Position numbers and translations under genes: made by a program
Assembly: GCF_003063435.1 (NCBI RefSeq)
Contig: NZ_NESL01000005.1
Coordinates: 1 to 64,000 of the forward strand
DNA: 64,000 nucleotides
Direction of reading: 5' to 3'
Source of the DNA: Limnohabitans sp. 2KL-1
GTDB lineage: Bacteria; Pseudomonadota; Gammaproteobacteria; Burkholderiales; Burkholderiaceae_C
Shown: one piece after another, positions 15,263 through 26,104 of the stretch
Layout of the letters: each line of letters opens with the position of its first letter
Position numbering within the stretch: position 1 is the first letter of the stretch
The notes under the pieces: model-generated
Told to the model about the DNA's origin: nothing
The model's database searches: none
Seen by the model: the letters and a program-made list of their open reading frames with translations, nothing else

Positions 15263-16594
15263 TCAGTGGAACTGCTCTTCTTCAGTCGAACCAGTCAAGG
15301 CTTTCACAGAAGACGAACCGCCCTGAATCACAGTGGTCACGTCGTCAAAGTAGCCTGCGCCGACTTCTTGCTGGTGCGACACGAAGGTGTAACCCTTGTC
15401 GCGTGCTGCGAACTCAGGCTCTTGCACCATTTCGGTGTAGTGCTTCATGCCTTCGCCGCGTGCATAGGCGTGGGCGAACTGGAAGGTGTTGAACCAGTTG
15501 ATGTGGATACCGGCCAGCGTGATGAACTGGTACTTGTAGCCCAGCGCAGACAGGTCGTCCTGGAAGGATGCGATCTGGCTGTCGTTGAGGTTTTTCTTCC
15601 AGTTGAACGAAGGCGAGCAGTTGTACGACAGCAGCTTGCCGGGGCAAGCAGCGTGCACAGCTTGCGCGAATTCGCGGGCAAAGCCAATGTCTGGCACGCC
15701 AGTTTCGCACCACACCAAGTCGGCGTAGGGGGCGTAAGCCACGCCACGGCTGATGGCTTGCTCCAGACCGTTCTTGACGCGGTAGAAGCCTTCTTGTGTG
15801 CGCTCGCCAGTCAGGAAAGGCTTGTCGTTGGCGTCGTGGTCAGAGGTGATCAGGTTGGCGGCTTCGGCATCGGTGCGGGCCAACACGATGGTGGACACGC
15901 CCATCACGTCGGCTGCGAAACGTGCAGAGATCAATTTCTCGCAAGCTTCTTGTGTCGGCACCAGGACTTTGCCGCCCATGTGGCCGCACTTTTTAACAGC
16001 AGCCAGTTGGTCTTCGAAGTGCACGCCAGCTGCGCCGGAGGCAATCATGTTCTTCATCAGCTCGAAAGCGTTGAGCACGCCACCGAAACCGGCTTCTGCA
16101 TCGGCCACGATGGGCAAGAAGTAGTCGATGAAGTCCTTGGAACCTGGCTCGATGCCACGGCCCCACTGGATTTCGTCCGCGCGTTTGAAGGTGTTGTTGA
16201 TGCGGCGCACCATGGTGGGCACCGAGTCGTACGCGTACAGCGACTGGTCGGGGTACATGGTCTCGGATGTGTTGCCGTCGGCGGCAACTTGCCAGCCCGA
16301 CAGGTACACGGCTTCCAGGCCGGCTTTGGCTTGCTGCATGGCTTGACCGGCGCTGATGGCACCGAAAGCATTGACGTAGCCTTTTTTGGCGCCACCGTTA
16401 ATTTTGTCCCACAGCTTTTCTGCGCCGCGCTTGGCCAAGGTGTGCTCGATGGGCATGCTGCCGCGCAGACGCACGACGTCGGCTGCGGAATAGCCGCGCT
16501 TGACGCCTTTCCAGCGTGGGTTGGTCGCCCAGTCTTTTTCGAGTGCGGCGATTTGCTGTTCACGGCTCAGTTGTTGGTTGAGGTTGGCTGGCAT
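15263..16594 (-). CDS. aceA: isocitrate lyase
   Basis: A 443-residue enzyme that splits isocitrate into succinate and glyoxylate, the first step of the glyoxylate bypass needed for growth on acetate and fatty acids. The signature KKCGHMGGK with the catalytic cysteine lies near residues 204-212. SYNCSPSFNWKK and the AGVHFEDQ segment are also present. Length is normal for the family. Start ATG has AAGGAGC six bases upstream. The last 77 or so codons differ only silently from the displaced fragment at 4931-5164, because an island integrated here and restored the reading frame. Two palindromes upstream may mediate control. Confidence 0.97.
   Translation of the reverse strand: MPANLNQQLSREQQIAALEKDWATNPRWKGVKRGYSAADVVRLRGSMPIEHTLAKRGAEKLWDKINGGAKKGYVNAFGAISAGQAMQQAKAGLEAVYLSGWQVAADGNTSETMYPDQSLYAYDSVPTMVRRINNTFKRADEIQWGRGIEPGSKDFIDYFLPIVADAEAGFGGVLNAFELMKNMIASGAAGVHFEDQLAAVKKCGHMGGKVLVPTQEACEKLISARFAADVMGVSTIVLARTDAEAANLITSDHDANDKPFLTGERTQEGFYRVKNGLEQAISRGVAYAPYADLVWCETGVPDIGFAREFAQAVHAACPGKLLSYNCSPSFNWKKNLNDSQIASFQDDLSALGYKYQFITLAGIHINWFNTFQFAHAYARGEGMKHYTEMVQEPEFAARDKGYTFVSHQQEVGAGYFDDVTTVIQGGSSSVKALTGSTEEEQFH
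15417..15494. repeat. right attachment-site repeat inside aceA
   Basis: 78 bases identical to 5087-5164. The repeat sits in the coding sequence of aceA, about 155 bp before its stop, so the gene upstream of the crossover comes from the host and the part downstream from the island. Confidence 0.85.
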
Positions 16595-16672
16595 GTCAAT
16601 GCTCCTTGGGTCAAGTTGAAAATCTGGCGATCAAGGCAGCGATTTCTGCCATGTCGTTGCATCTATTCTAAC

Positions 16673-16684
16673 TCTTGTACAAGA
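16673..16684. promoter_or_regulatory. palindrome upstream of aceA (site 1)
   Basis: TCTTGTACAAGA is a perfect 12-bp palindrome about 80 bp before the aceA start. A related site lies 16 bp further upstream. The core TTGTACAA is compatible with the TnGTnnnACnA type of site bound by GntR/FadR regulators, but the regulator cannot be named. Confidence 0.6.
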
Positions 16685-16699
16685 CTTATCTTCTATCTT

Positions 16700-16717
16700 A
16701 TGTCTTATACAAGACAT
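16700..16717. promoter_or_regulatory. palindrome upstream of aceA (site 2)
   Basis: ATGTCTTATACAAGACAT has 7-bp arms ATGTCTT/AAGACAT around ATAC and shares TCTT-TACAAGA with site 1. The pair probably forms an operator for aceA control by carbon source. Confidence 0.6.
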
Positions 16718-17189
16718 ATTTTTAACTGTTTAAAATCAATAACTTACGAACATCATTTCTCAATGCAAAAAACAAAGTCATGATTTGACACGATCGAACT
16801 GAACAAAATCCTTTTCTATTTCACAATACAAAACAAGACGCATGCAGTGTGAAAAAAAGAAAATATTTGTCAATGGCTCAACACCGCAACCCGGCGTCAA
16901 AGACCCCAAGAATGCCCGCATGACATGCAAAGCCAGACCTGTCACGGGGTCACAAAAAGCCGGCAACACATTCGATCTGAACACCAGCTCTGCGAGCAGA
17001 ACCCACACCGCCCAACGCCAAGATGTCAGGACTGCAAAAAGCCCAATATCAGAGCCAAATCAGCAACAACACCTAGAGAAAAATGATTTTTATGCTTGGA
17101 AAGTGACACTTTCTCCAGTAGCATCAAGACAGCTGTAAACAAACTGTTTCTCAGCGGCGAATCAACTTCCGACCAAAGGAATTTTCATC

Positions 17190-17591
17190 ATGGCAACTGC
17201 GAAAAAAACCCCGGCCACCAAAGCTGCTCCAGCTAAAAAAGCAGCACCGGCCAAAAAAGCTGCTCCAGCTCCAAAAGCTGCTGCACCTGCTAAGAAAGTA
17301 GCGGCCAAAGCACCGGCCAAGAAAGCTGCCCCTGCAGCCAAGCGTACACCCAATGCCGCATTCATGAAGGCCCTGACACCCAGCCCGGCTTTGGCCGCTG
17401 TGGTGGGTGCCGCCCCTCTGCCTCGCACCGAGGTTGTGAGCAAAATGTGGGTCTACATCAAGAAGCACAACTTGCAAGACAGCGTCAACCGCCGCGCCAT
17501 CAATGCCGACGACAAGCTCAAAGCTGTGTTTGGCAAAGCGCAAGTGACCATGTTCGAAATGGCTGGCCTGATTGGCAAGCACCTGAAGTAA
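17190..17591 (+). CDS. histone H1-like SWIB domain protein
   Basis: 133 residues. The first 55 or so are an H1-like tail of alanine, lysine and proline repeats (AKKAAPAKKAAPAPKAAAPA), expected to bind DNA without sequence preference. The C-terminal 75 or so form a SWIB/MDM2 domain (PLPRTEVVSKMWVYIKKHNL, then FEMAGLIGKHLK). Such proteins occur in Burkholderiales and Chlamydiae and are thought to be nucleoid-associated. The start ATG has AAGGAAT upstream. The gene is followed directly by a strong terminator, so it forms a single-gene transcript. Confidence 0.93.
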   Translation: MATAKKTPATKAAPAKKAAPAKKAAPAPKAAAPAKKVAAKAPAKKAAPAAKRTPNAAFMKALTPSPALAAVVGAAPLPRTEVVSKMWVYIKKHNLQDSVNRRAINADDKLKAVFGKAQVTMFEMAGLIGKHLK

Positions 17592-17603
17592 TTCAAAGCC
17601 GCA

Positions 17604-17635
17604 CATGAAAAAACCCGCCTTGGCGGGTTTTTTCA
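17604..17635 (+). terminator. terminator of the SWIB gene
   Basis: AAAAAACCCGCC and GGCGGGTTTTTT arms around TT. The outer bases also pair, so it can work on both strands. Confidence 0.9.
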
Positions 17636-17679
17636 TGTCTGCGTCTCAGCAAGGGTGCCCATCAGGCACCCGTCCAACA

Positions 17680-19380
17680 TCAACTTTGGGCTTGTTTGTC
17701 CAATGCCGCCTGGGTGATGGTGCTCAGGGTTGCACGGGTTGTGATCAGTTCGGGGTCGAGCATCACTTCGATCAGCGTACCTTGCTCACGCTGGAGTGCG
17801 GCGATCAAGACGGGCTCAAACTCTTGAGTGCGGTGGATGCGCACGCCCGCATAGCCATAAGCCTGAGCGAGCGCCGCAAAATCAGGGTTTTGCAGTTGTG
17901 AGCCGGTCACATGTTGCGGGTATTCTCGTTCCTGATGCATGCGGATGGTGCCGTACATGCCATTGTTCAAAAGCACGATGATGCTTTTACCGCCGTGCTG
18001 TACGGCCGTGGCCAGTTCCTGCCCATTCATGAGGAAGTCACCATCGCCAGCAATGGTGAACGCCAAACGCCCTGTCAGCAAATTGGCCGCAATGCCCGCA
18101 GGAACACCGTAACCCATGGCGCCCACGGTCGGGGCCAATTGGGTTTTGTGGCCTTTCACCAAGCCGTGATGTCTGTAAAAGCGGTGCATCCAGCTCGCAA
18201 AGTTGCCCGCACCATTGGTCAGCACCGCATCTGCGGGCAAATGCTTTTGAACGGTGGCCACGATGGCCGGCATGTCTATGTCGCCGGGCAAGCTTTGCGG
18301 CTTCAGGTTGTCCAGATACGCTGAATGTGCCGATCGGGTCCACTCAGACCATGGCACCGCATCCGGTGCAGTCAAGCCCTCCAGTGCATGGGCAGCCGCA
18401 TTCATGGTCGCCTGAATCGCCAAATCAGCCTGGTATACGCGGTTCAACTCTTCCGCACTGGCATGAACATGGACCAATGTCTGGCGTGTTTTGGGTGCCT
18501 GCAGCAACGTGTAGCCGCCGGTGGTCATTTCGCCCAAACGTGGGCCTATGGCCAAGATCAGGTCGGCATCCCTGACGCGTGCGGCCAATGCCGGAGCAAT
18601 CCCGATGCCCACATCACCGGCATATTGCGGATGATGATTGTCAAAAGTGTCCTGAAAGCGGAAAGCGTTGGTGACCGGTAATTGCCAGTTTTCGGCAAAG
18701 CGCTGCAAGGCCTGCGCTGCTGGTGGCGTCCAGCCCCCTCCTCCTGCAATGACCAAGGGCCTGGAAGCCGCCAGCAGCATGGTTCGCAGTGTGCTCAATG
18801 ACCCGGGGTCACCCCAAGTCTGAACAGGCTCCACTCGACTCAGGGCCTGCGCCTTGACCGGCCGGGTCAGCATGTCCTCAGGCAACACCAAAACCACAGG
18901 GCCTGGCCGGCCATTCATGGCCGTGGCAAAAGCACGGGCCACATATTCGGGCAAGCGCTCAGGGTCATCCACTCGCTCCACACGCTTGGCCATGCCCTTG
19001 GTTGAAGGGCCAAAAAAATGGGTGTAGTCCATTTCCTGAAAGGCCTCCCGGTCGCGCGTATCGCTGGCCACATCCCCCACAAACAGCACCATCGGGGTGG
19101 AGTCCTGAAAAGCCGTGTGCACGCCAATGGACGCGTTGGTGGCACCGGGGCCGCGTGTCACAAAGCAAATGCCAGGGCGGCCTGTCAGTTTGCCCTGCGC
19201 TTCCGCCATGAAAGCCGCACCGCCTTCCTGTCGGCAAATCACAAAATGGATGTGTTCACGGTGCAGGTGAAATCCGTCCAGCACGGCCAGATAACTTTCA
19301 CCTGGCACTCCGAACGCATGGGTAACGCCTTGGGCCAAGAGGCATTCAACTAGCAAGTGGCCCGCTATTTTGGTAGTCAT
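17680..19380 (-). CDS. thiamine diphosphate-dependent enzyme, acetolactate synthase-like
   Basis: A 566-residue member of the ThDP enzyme family related to acetolactate synthase large subunits. The N-terminal PYR domain has GVPGESYLAVLD and the cofactor-activating glutamate in ICRQEGGAAFMAEA. The C-terminal PP domain has IAGDGDFLMNGQELATA followed by NNGMYG, the cofactor-binding motif. There is no small regulatory subunit next to it, so a catabolic role (for example a decarboxylase or carboligase) is as likely as valine or isoleucine synthesis. I chose the ATG at 19380 because it fits the family N-terminus. An upstream GTG would add 14 residues. It follows the MFS gene by 51 bp. Confidence 0.85.
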   Translation of the reverse strand: MTTKIAGHLLVECLLAQGVTHAFGVPGESYLAVLDGFHLHREHIHFVICRQEGGAAFMAEAQGKLTGRPGICFVTRGPGATNASIGVHTAFQDSTPMVLFVGDVASDTRDREAFQEMDYTHFFGPSTKGMAKRVERVDDPERLPEYVARAFATAMNGRPGPVVLVLPEDMLTRPVKAQALSRVEPVQTWGDPGSLSTLRTMLLAASRPLVIAGGGGWTPPAAQALQRFAENWQLPVTNAFRFQDTFDNHHPQYAGDVGIGIAPALAARVRDADLILAIGPRLGEMTTGGYTLLQAPKTRQTLVHVHASAEELNRVYQADLAIQATMNAAAHALEGLTAPDAVPWSEWTRSAHSAYLDNLKPQSLPGDIDMPAIVATVQKHLPADAVLTNGAGNFASWMHRFYRHHGLVKGHKTQLAPTVGAMGYGVPAGIAANLLTGRLAFTIAGDGDFLMNGQELATAVQHGGKSIIVLLNNGMYGTIRMHQEREYPQHVTGSQLQNPDFAALAQAYGYAGVRIHRTQEFEPVLIAALQREQGTLIEVMLDPELITTRATLSTITQAALDKQAQS

Positions 19381-19431
19381 TGGCCCATTTTGCACAAGGC
19401 AGGTCAAAGCCGATGTCGCCACGGTGAAAAA

Positions 19432-20652
19432 TCAGACCGGCGCACTGCGCGCGCCAACACCGCGTGCCACGACAGCGCTGAGCAGCAACACGAGTGCAGC
19501 CCCCAACAGGGTCGTGGCATACCAACCTTGGTCCATGAAATAACCAAACACCAAGGGGGACAAGGCAAAGCCGACATCGAGGCCCGAATAAACCAAGCCA
19601 TAAACCCGGCCCGTCGCCCCTTTGGGGGTGGCTTTTTTGATCATCAAGTCTCGGCTGGGGCCGCCCACGCCGACAGCAAAACCTGTTGCAGCCAGCACCC
19701 ACAGCGTGAACTGGTCACCCAACACGCCACTTGCACACAAGGCCATCAGCAATGCCGCCGTGCTCATGCATGCGGCGACCAGGCGATCACTGGCATGCGC
19801 AAAACGTGCGGCCAGAAAACCGCCCACCAACATACCCAGTGCGCCGAACAACATATAGGCCGTGAGTGTGATGGAGGCCACCTCCAGACTCACGCCATGC
19901 AGGGCTTTGAGGATGGGCACTGCAAAATTTTGCACCACAGCCAACGTGACCGTCGACAACAGAAAAAACATGAAACACCACCAGACCACGGGCATCCGCA
20001 CCAGGGCCAGGCCGTTGCTTTGGCCTGGACGGCTTTTGTCCACCGCCGCTGGCGTGGTCTTCACGCTGTCCCGGTTCAGCACCAAAACCACCAGGATCAG
20101 TGCGTACAAAGCCGCCGCCGCCAAAAATGCGTGACGCCAGCCCCACCAAGCCGAACAAAGGATGAAAAATGCGGGTGCCATGGCCCACCCCAAGTTGCCC
20201 GACAAACCGTGAGCGCTGAAGGCATAGCCCAGCCTGGGGGACGACACGCGCTGATTCAAAATCGTGAAATTGACCGGATGAAAAGGCGCATTGCCAAGCC
20301 CCGCCAGCAAGGCCACCGCCATGAGTTCACCGTAACTCTGGGCACGGTAAGCGCACAGGCAAGCCAGGATGAAGAGCACCATCGATGTGAACAAGACCGG
20401 TCTGGCCCCCCATCGGTCGACCAGGAAGCCCGCAACGGCTTGCCCAGTGCCCGAAACCACAAAGAACAAGGTGCTCAGCATGCCCAACTCGGCATAACGC
20501 CAGCCAAACTCCTGGATGAACACCGGGAACATCAAGGGCAAAAGCAAATGCGAAAAATGCGAGCCGGCATGGCCCAAGCCGACCAATGCCATCACACGGG
20601 CATCGTCCCGCCAAGGCACCAGAAGGGCAGCGCCAGAATTCACCGATTGCAT
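19432..20652 (-). CDS. MFS transporter
   Basis: A 406-residue, 12-helix major facilitator with the conserved VDRWGARPVL loop between helices 2 and 3 and an arginine- and glycine-rich loop around GFLAARFAHASDR in the second half. Substrate unknown. The ATG at 20652 has AGGTG five bases upstream. An upstream TTG would add 21 residues without support. Being upstream of and co-oriented with the ThDP enzyme gene, it could import that enzyme's substrate, although no direct evidence shows this. Confidence 0.85.
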   Translation of the reverse strand: MQSVNSGAALLVPWRDDARVMALVGLGHAGSHFSHLLLPLMFPVFIQEFGWRYAELGMLSTLFFVVSGTGQAVAGFLVDRWGARPVLFTSMVLFILACLCAYRAQSYGELMAVALLAGLGNAPFHPVNFTILNQRVSSPRLGYAFSAHGLSGNLGWAMAPAFFILCSAWWGWRHAFLAAAALYALILVVLVLNRDSVKTTPAAVDKSRPGQSNGLALVRMPVVWWCFMFFLLSTVTLAVVQNFAVPILKALHGVSLEVASITLTAYMLFGALGMLVGGFLAARFAHASDRLVAACMSTAALLMALCASGVLGDQFTLWVLAATGFAVGVGGPSRDLMIKKATPKGATGRVYGLVYSGLDVGFALSPLVFGYFMDQGWYATTLLGAALVLLLSAVVARGVGARSAPV

Positions 20653-20759
20653 AAACACCTGCCAGGCTGCAACGGGCTGACTTTTCAGGAAATGAAAGGC
20701 TTGGCGACGCTGCAAAAACCGCAGTGTAGCCTTGATACAGCCGTCGCAAACCAGGTCAT

Positions 20760-20801
20760 CACAGCGAGGGCGCGCAAGGAAGCGCCCAAGCCCTCGCTGT
20801 G
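20760..20801 (-). terminator. long hairpin after clpB
   Basis: CACAGCGAGGGC and GCCCTCGCTGTG form perfect 12-bp arms separated by 18 bases, 14 bp after the clpB stop. There is no T tract, so it may act as an RNA end-protecting or Rho-assisted structure. Confidence 0.5.
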
Positions 20802-20814
20802 TCCGCGCGGTGCA

Positions 20815-23421
<2,607 letters not shown>

Positions 23422-23452
23422 GTGTAGATCTCCAATGCCAAACAACTTGTGC

Positions 23453-23469
23453 TGAAAATGACATTTTCA
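23453..23469. promoter_or_regulatory. palindrome overlapping a sigma-32-like -35 element before clpB
   Basis: TGAAAATGACATTTTCA is a perfect 8-1-8 palindrome. It overlaps CTTGAAA (minus strand, 23465-23471), which equals the -35 consensus of heat-shock sigma factor promoters. No good -10 (CCCCATnT) is seen at the expected distance, so the promoter is uncertain. Confidence 0.4.
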
Positions 23470-23508
23470 AGGGTCACACCGTGCGGGCCTATTGCCTAAA
23501 ATCAAAAC

Positions 23509-24060
23509 ATGAACATCCACCAACTGTCTGTGCACCACGACGAACGTCAAGACCGCTTGTTGTTGCGCCTCAATACTCAGGATCTGCAGGAATTCCGTTT
23601 CTGGCTGACGCGCCGCATGACGCTGCGCTTGATGCCCGCGATCGAGCAATCTGCGGTGCGCCTTGAGGCGGCACAGCCCGGAGTGGCCGCCACCGATGTG
23701 TCGTCTCAACACCTGCTGACTGAGCTCAAACGCGATGCATTTTTAAAACAAGCCGATTTTGCGACGCCGTTCGAGAGCCGGGCGACGCAATGGCCGTTGG
23801 GGGCAGAACCCCTGCTCATCACCGATGCCCATTTGACCGTGAAGCCCTCCGGCGCGCTGCAAATTGCTTTTGAAGACAAGTCCGACCCCGCTCAAGCCAA
23901 GTCTTGCCAGTTGCACCTTCAAGTGAGTCTCGTGCATGGCATGGTGCACCTGATTCAACAAGCCTGCGAAAAAGCCCAATGGGGGTCTGCAGGGCAATCA
24001 TCTGTACCGAGCGAAGCCAGCCCGGTGATGCCGCAGGAGCCACCGCGCTACGCCCACTGA
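23509..24060 (+). CDS. conserved hypothetical protein beside clpB
   Basis: A 183-residue soluble protein starting MNIHQLSVHHDERQDRLLLR. The first part looks like a beta-rich domain containing NTQDLQEFRFWLTRRMTLRL, and the C-terminal 25 residues are proline- and serine-rich and probably disordered. I do not recognise a named domain. It diverges from clpB. A TAAAAT sequence ends only six bases before the ATG, and no Shine-Dalgarno sequence is visible, so the transcript could have a very short leader. Confidence 0.6.
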   Translation: MNIHQLSVHHDERQDRLLLRLNTQDLQEFRFWLTRRMTLRLMPAIEQSAVRLEAAQPGVAATDVSSQHLLTELKRDAFLKQADFATPFESRATQWPLGAEPLLITDAHLTVKPSGALQIAFEDKSDPAQAKSCQLHLQVSLVHGMVHLIQQACEKAQWGSAGQSSVPSEASPVMPQEPPRYAH

Positions 24061-24097
24061 GACCTGCAGGCGGTAGCCTACAGGGGGCCCATGCGGC

Positions 24098-24586
24098 TCA
24101 GGCGTTGGACGCCTGGATGCCCCAGCGCGCCAGGGCGGCATCGTCCGACACGCGGGCATCGACCCAGTACGCGCCTTGCGGTGTTTGCTCTTTTTTCCAG
24201 AACGGTGCCTGCGTCTTCAGGTAATCCATCAGGAACTCGCAGGCTTTGAAGCTCTCGCCCCGGTGCGCCGACGTCACGGCCACAAAAACAATTTGGTCGG
24301 CGGGCAGCAAACGCCCCACCCGATGCACCACACGGGCGGCGTAAAAATCAAACCGCTGATGGGCTTCATCGATCATGGCCTCGATCGACTTTTCAGTCAT
24401 GCCGGGGTAGTGCTCCAACTCCATGGCCTGAACTTCGTCATGCGCCTGACCGGTCAGCGCACGGGTGTCGCGCACCGTACCCACAAAGCTGCACACAGCA
24501 CCCACGCGCAGGTCTTGGCCCTTGAGTGCCGCCAATTCCTGCGACACGTCAAAGTCATGGTTCTGAATGCTGACACGGGCTGCCAT
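24098..24586 (-). CDS. moaE: molybdopterin synthase catalytic subunit MoaE
   Basis: A 162-residue large subunit of molybdopterin synthase, which converts cyclic pyranopterin monophosphate to molybdopterin using sulfur from the MoaD thiocarboxylate. Seen here are SFVGTVRDTR near the N-terminus, the LEHYPGMTEKSI helix, and the C-terminal catalytic region with SAHRGESFKACEFLMDYLK and APFWKKEQ. The ATG at 24586 lies four bases after the moaD stop, so the two subunits are translated together. It is the last gene of the alaA-hom-thrC-moeA-moaD-moaE run. Confidence 0.95.
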   Translation of the reverse strand: MAARVSIQNHDFDVSQELAALKGQDLRVGAVCSFVGTVRDTRALTGQAHDEVQAMELEHYPGMTEKSIEAMIDEAHQRFDFYAARVVHRVGRLLPADQIVFVAVTSAHRGESFKACEFLMDYLKTQAPFWKKEQTPQGAYWVDARVSDDAALARWGIQASNA

Positions 24587-24590
24587 CACA

Positions 24591-24842
24591 TCAACCGCCC
24601 GTGACCGGTGGAAAAAAACCCACTTCACAGCCCTCCGTCAGGGGCGCATTGTCTTGCACCATCTGTTGGTTAAGCGCCATGCGCACCGGGCGCTCAGGCG
24701 CAAGGCAATCGCGGTAGTGGGCACCGCGCCCCATCAATTCGCCACGCAAAGCGAGCAGGTCGCTGACTTGGGTCTCCACCGTTTCATGCGACAAACCAAT
24801 GGATTCACGCAGGGATGCGAAATAGCGCACTTGCACTTTCAT
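24591..24842 (-). CDS. moaD: molybdopterin synthase sulfur carrier subunit MoaD
   Basis: An 83-residue ubiquitin-like protein beginning MKVQVRYFASLRESIG and ending in GFFPPVTGG. The C-terminal Gly-Gly is adenylated and thiocarboxylated to donate sulfur to the pterin. Its ATG overlaps the stop of moeA as ATGA, which fixes the start. Confidence 0.95.
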   Translation of the reverse strand: MKVQVRYFASLRESIGLSHETVETQVSDLLALRGELMGRGAHYRDCLAPERPVRMALNQQMVQDNAPLTEGCEVGFFPPVTGG

Positions 24843-26098
24843 GCCAACCACTCCGAAAAAGGCCAGAAATCGACCATTTGACCCGGGGCAATGGTTTGCC
24901 CTGCCGGATTGTCCACCACCCCGTCGGCCCACACCACCGAGGTCAGTACGCCCGAACTCTGGTTGGGAAACAGGTCCAGGCCACCTTGCGCGTTGCGGCG
25001 TACACGCAAAAATTCTCGTCGCTTGTCGCCCTTGGGCCAATCAAAGTGCGCTGGCAAACGCAGACATGGCGGTGCCGTCGGTACCATGGCTTGCAGCTTC
25101 AACAGCAAGGGCCTGACCAACAGCAAAAAAGTCAGGTAACTGGACACCGGGTTACCCGGTAAACCCACAAAATGCGCCACACCCGGGACCGTCTGGCGAC
25201 GGACTTGACCATAGGCGAAGGGCTTGCCAGGCTTCATGGCAATTTGCCAAAGGGCCAACTCTCCCAAGGACTGCACGGCAGGTTTGATGTGGTCTTCTTC
25301 GCCGACAGACACCCCGCCACTGGTCAGGATCAGGTCATGGTGGTCCGCAGCGGTTTTGAGCGCGGCCACGGTGGCATCGCGCCGATCGGGCACGATGCCC
25401 AGATCGCTCACCTCGCAACCCAAACGCTGCAACAAACTGCGCAAGAAAAAACGGTTCGAGTTGTAGATGCTGCCGGGCGGCATGTCTGCGGGGGCCACGT
25501 CACCCGGCATGACCAGTTCGTCTCCGGTCGAAAACAGGGCCACCTGGGGACGGCGCAGCACCGGCAGGTGCGACAAGCCCAGGCTTGCAGCCAGACCCAG
25601 TTCAGCCGGACCCAGCTTCTGACCACGCTGCAAGGCAGTCTGGCCCTGGCGAATGTCTTCGCCACTGCGCCGAATCCACTGACCCGGCTCAGGCACGACG
25701 CCAAAACGCACGGCATCGGTCTCTCCCGGCACAGGCTCAGCCTGTTCCTGCATCACGATGGCATCGGCGCCCTGCGGCACTGGTGCTCCGGTGAAGATGC
25801 GTGCAGCTTGTCCGGCAGCCAAGGGCTGCCCGTGATGCCCCGCTGCGATGCGCTGACTGACACGCAATGTGGCACCCGGCTGCAACAAGTCGGCACAGCG
25901 CACCGCGTAGCCATCCATGGACGAATTGTCAAAAGCAGGCACCTGCAAGGCGGACACCAGATCTTCGGCCAGGATGCGGCCATCGGCCTCGAAGGTCGCG
26001 ACCGACTCCGAATCAGTCAATGGGGTGATGCGCGTCAGCAATGCGGCCAAGGCATCGTCTAGAGACATCAAGGGTGAACGGGGTGCATTGGTGACCAT
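24839..26098 (-). CDS. moeA: molybdopterin molybdenumtransferase MoeA
   Basis: A 419-residue enzyme that inserts molybdate into adenylated molybdopterin. The family markers PAFDNSSMDGYAVR (about residues 54-67), IFTGAPVPQGADAIVMQE and the molybdate-handling TSGGVSVGEEDHIK and LPGNPVSSYLTF are all present. Length is normal. The ATG lies six bases after the thrC stop. An internal ATG at residue 11 is an alternative. Physical linkage of threonine synthesis and cofactor genes is a shared promoter arrangement rather than a pathway link. Confidence 0.96.
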   Translation of the reverse strand: MVTNAPRSPLMSLDDALAALLTRITPLTDSESVATFEADGRILAEDLVSALQVPAFDNSSMDGYAVRCADLLQPGATLRVSQRIAAGHHGQPLAAGQAARIFTGAPVPQGADAIVMQEQAEPVPGETDAVRFGVVPEPGQWIRRSGEDIRQGQTALQRGQKLGPAELGLAASLGLSHLPVLRRPQVALFSTGDELVMPGDVAPADMPPGSIYNSNRFFLRSLLQRLGCEVSDLGIVPDRRDATVAALKTAADHHDLILTSGGVSVGEEDHIKPAVQSLGELALWQIAMKPGKPFAYGQVRRQTVPGVAHFVGLPGNPVSSYLTFLLLVRPLLLKLQAMVPTAPPCLRLPAHFDWPKGDKRREFLRVRRNAQGGLDLFPNQSSGVLTSVVWADGVVDNPAGQTIAPGQMVDFWPFSEWLA

Positions 26099-26104
26099 GG
26101 CGTA

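Larger units (their letters stand above)
5087..15494. mobile_element. integrative island in the aceA 3' end
   Basis: About 10.3 kb bounded by direct repeats of the aceA tail, with a tyrosine recombinase immediately inside the left repeat and pointing toward it. Contents are a helicase-like ATPase, ArdB-type antirestriction protein, XRE regulator with operators, a zinc-ribbon membrane protein and several small unknown proteins. The right third (about 12.2-15.2 kb) is visibly more AT-rich than the flanking chromosome. No relaxase, type IV secretion, capsid, portal or terminase gene is seen. It may be a satellite or a mobilisable island that relies on a helper, but that is inference. Confidence 0.85.
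16595..17189. other. 595-bp intergenic region upstream of aceA
   Basis: No credible gene on either strand. The short frames at 16778-17008 and 16842-17138 lack ribosome-binding sites and protein-like composition. The region holds divergent control signals for aceA and the SWIB gene, including the two palindromes listed separately. Confidence 0.5.

Noticed and set aside
15266..16783. 505-residue plus-strand frame over aceA
   Set aside because: Antisense shadow of isocitrate lyase with no family resemblance.
16842..17138. 98-residue plus-strand frame upstream of the SWIB gene
   Set aside because: No ribosome site, no homology recognised, low-complexity composition. More likely part of the control region.
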